Shown in pieces: positions 35,361 to 35,361 of a DNA stretch of 35,361 nt. Made by a program: the position numbers and the translations under genes. Location of the stretch: NCBI RefSeq assembly GCF_003316695.1, contig NZ_PDKB01000022.1:1-35361 (forward strand). Direction: 5' to 3'. The notes below the pieces were generated by a model. The model saw only the letters and a program-made list of their open reading frames with translations, searched no databases and was not told where the DNA came from. The DNA is from Aliarcobacter vitoriensis (GTDB taxonomy: Bacteria > Campylobacterota > Campylobacteria > Campylobacterales > Arcobacteraceae). Every line of letters starts with the position of its first letter. The first letter of the stretch is position 1.

Positions 35361-35361
35361 T
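35235..35361 (-). repeat. Right arm of exact 127-bp inverted repeat (cysK 3' end)
   Basis: This is the reverse complement of bases 1-127 with no mismatch over the whole length. It ends at the last base of the window, so the true repeat probably continues further into cysK on both sides. See the left arm. Confidence 0.97.

Noticed and set aside
1-35361. CRISPR array, tRNA or rRNA genes
   Set aside because: No regularly spaced repeats and no cloverleaf or rRNA-like stretches were seen in the short gaps between genes.

Overview
The window reads as an AT-rich (roughly 70% or more A+T by eye) chromosomal segment of a Campylobacterota bacterium, most likely an Arcobacter-type organism. This rests on base composition, the style of the proteins (Cache chemoreceptor, bacteriohemerythrin, FccB-like flavoprotein, compact operons) and the sulfur gene content. 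It is inference, not a database match. Twenty-nine genes can be supported, two of them partial. No rRNA, tRNA, CRISPR array or insertion sequence was seen. No gene-free gap exceeds about 210 bases.

The two ends are the most striking structural feature. Bases 1-127 and 35235-35361 are an exact inverted repeat, and both copies encode the C-terminus of a cysteine synthase (CysK) reading inward. The sequences diverge just before the stop codons. The left cysK leads into a sulfate-assimilation operon: DUF2061 protein, APS reductase cysH, ATP sulfurylase cysD and cysN, and a sulfite-reductase-like protein that lacks its catalytic C-terminal domain. The right cysK leads into an operon for an FccB-like sulfide-oxidising flavoprotein, a MoeB/ThiF-rhodanese sulfur-transfer protein and an EAL-domain protein. 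The sulfate importer cysTWA lies inside the segment, without a binding-protein gene beside it. Its leader carries a strong promoter followed at once by a terminator-like hairpin.

Between these lie several units. (a) 4.6-9.8 kb: a solitary trpB, a saccharopine-dehydrogenase-like protein, a cysteine-desulfurase-like aminotransferase and a membrane metallophosphoesterase. (b) 9.8-17.7 kb: a cassette laid out like the yersiniabactin uptake locus, with a TonB receptor, two ABC half-transporters and an MFS protein in one operon and a divergent AraC/PchR/YbtA-like regulator. A Fur-like box overlaps a good sigma70 promoter there, and no siderophore synthesis genes are present. (c) 17.7-19.7 kb: copper delivery genes (SCO1, PCuAC and a small membrane-anchored protein) and a hemerythrin. 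(d) 19.7-22.0 kb: a chemoreceptor. (e) 22.1-24.8 kb: cysTWA. (f) 25.0-29.0 kb: a FecI/FecR/FecA-type cell-surface signalling unit. (g) 29.2-31.4 kb: a lone RhuM protein with a PLD-like C-terminus, and a BenE-type transporter.

Two themes run through the window: sulfur acquisition and handling (both ends and cysTWA), and metal acquisition (two TonB receptors with different regulators, plus copper chaperones). The most testable new idea is that recombination between the inverted cysK copies would flip about 35 kb. That would exchange the upstream promoters of the sulfate-assimilation operon and the sulfide/sulfur-transfer operon.
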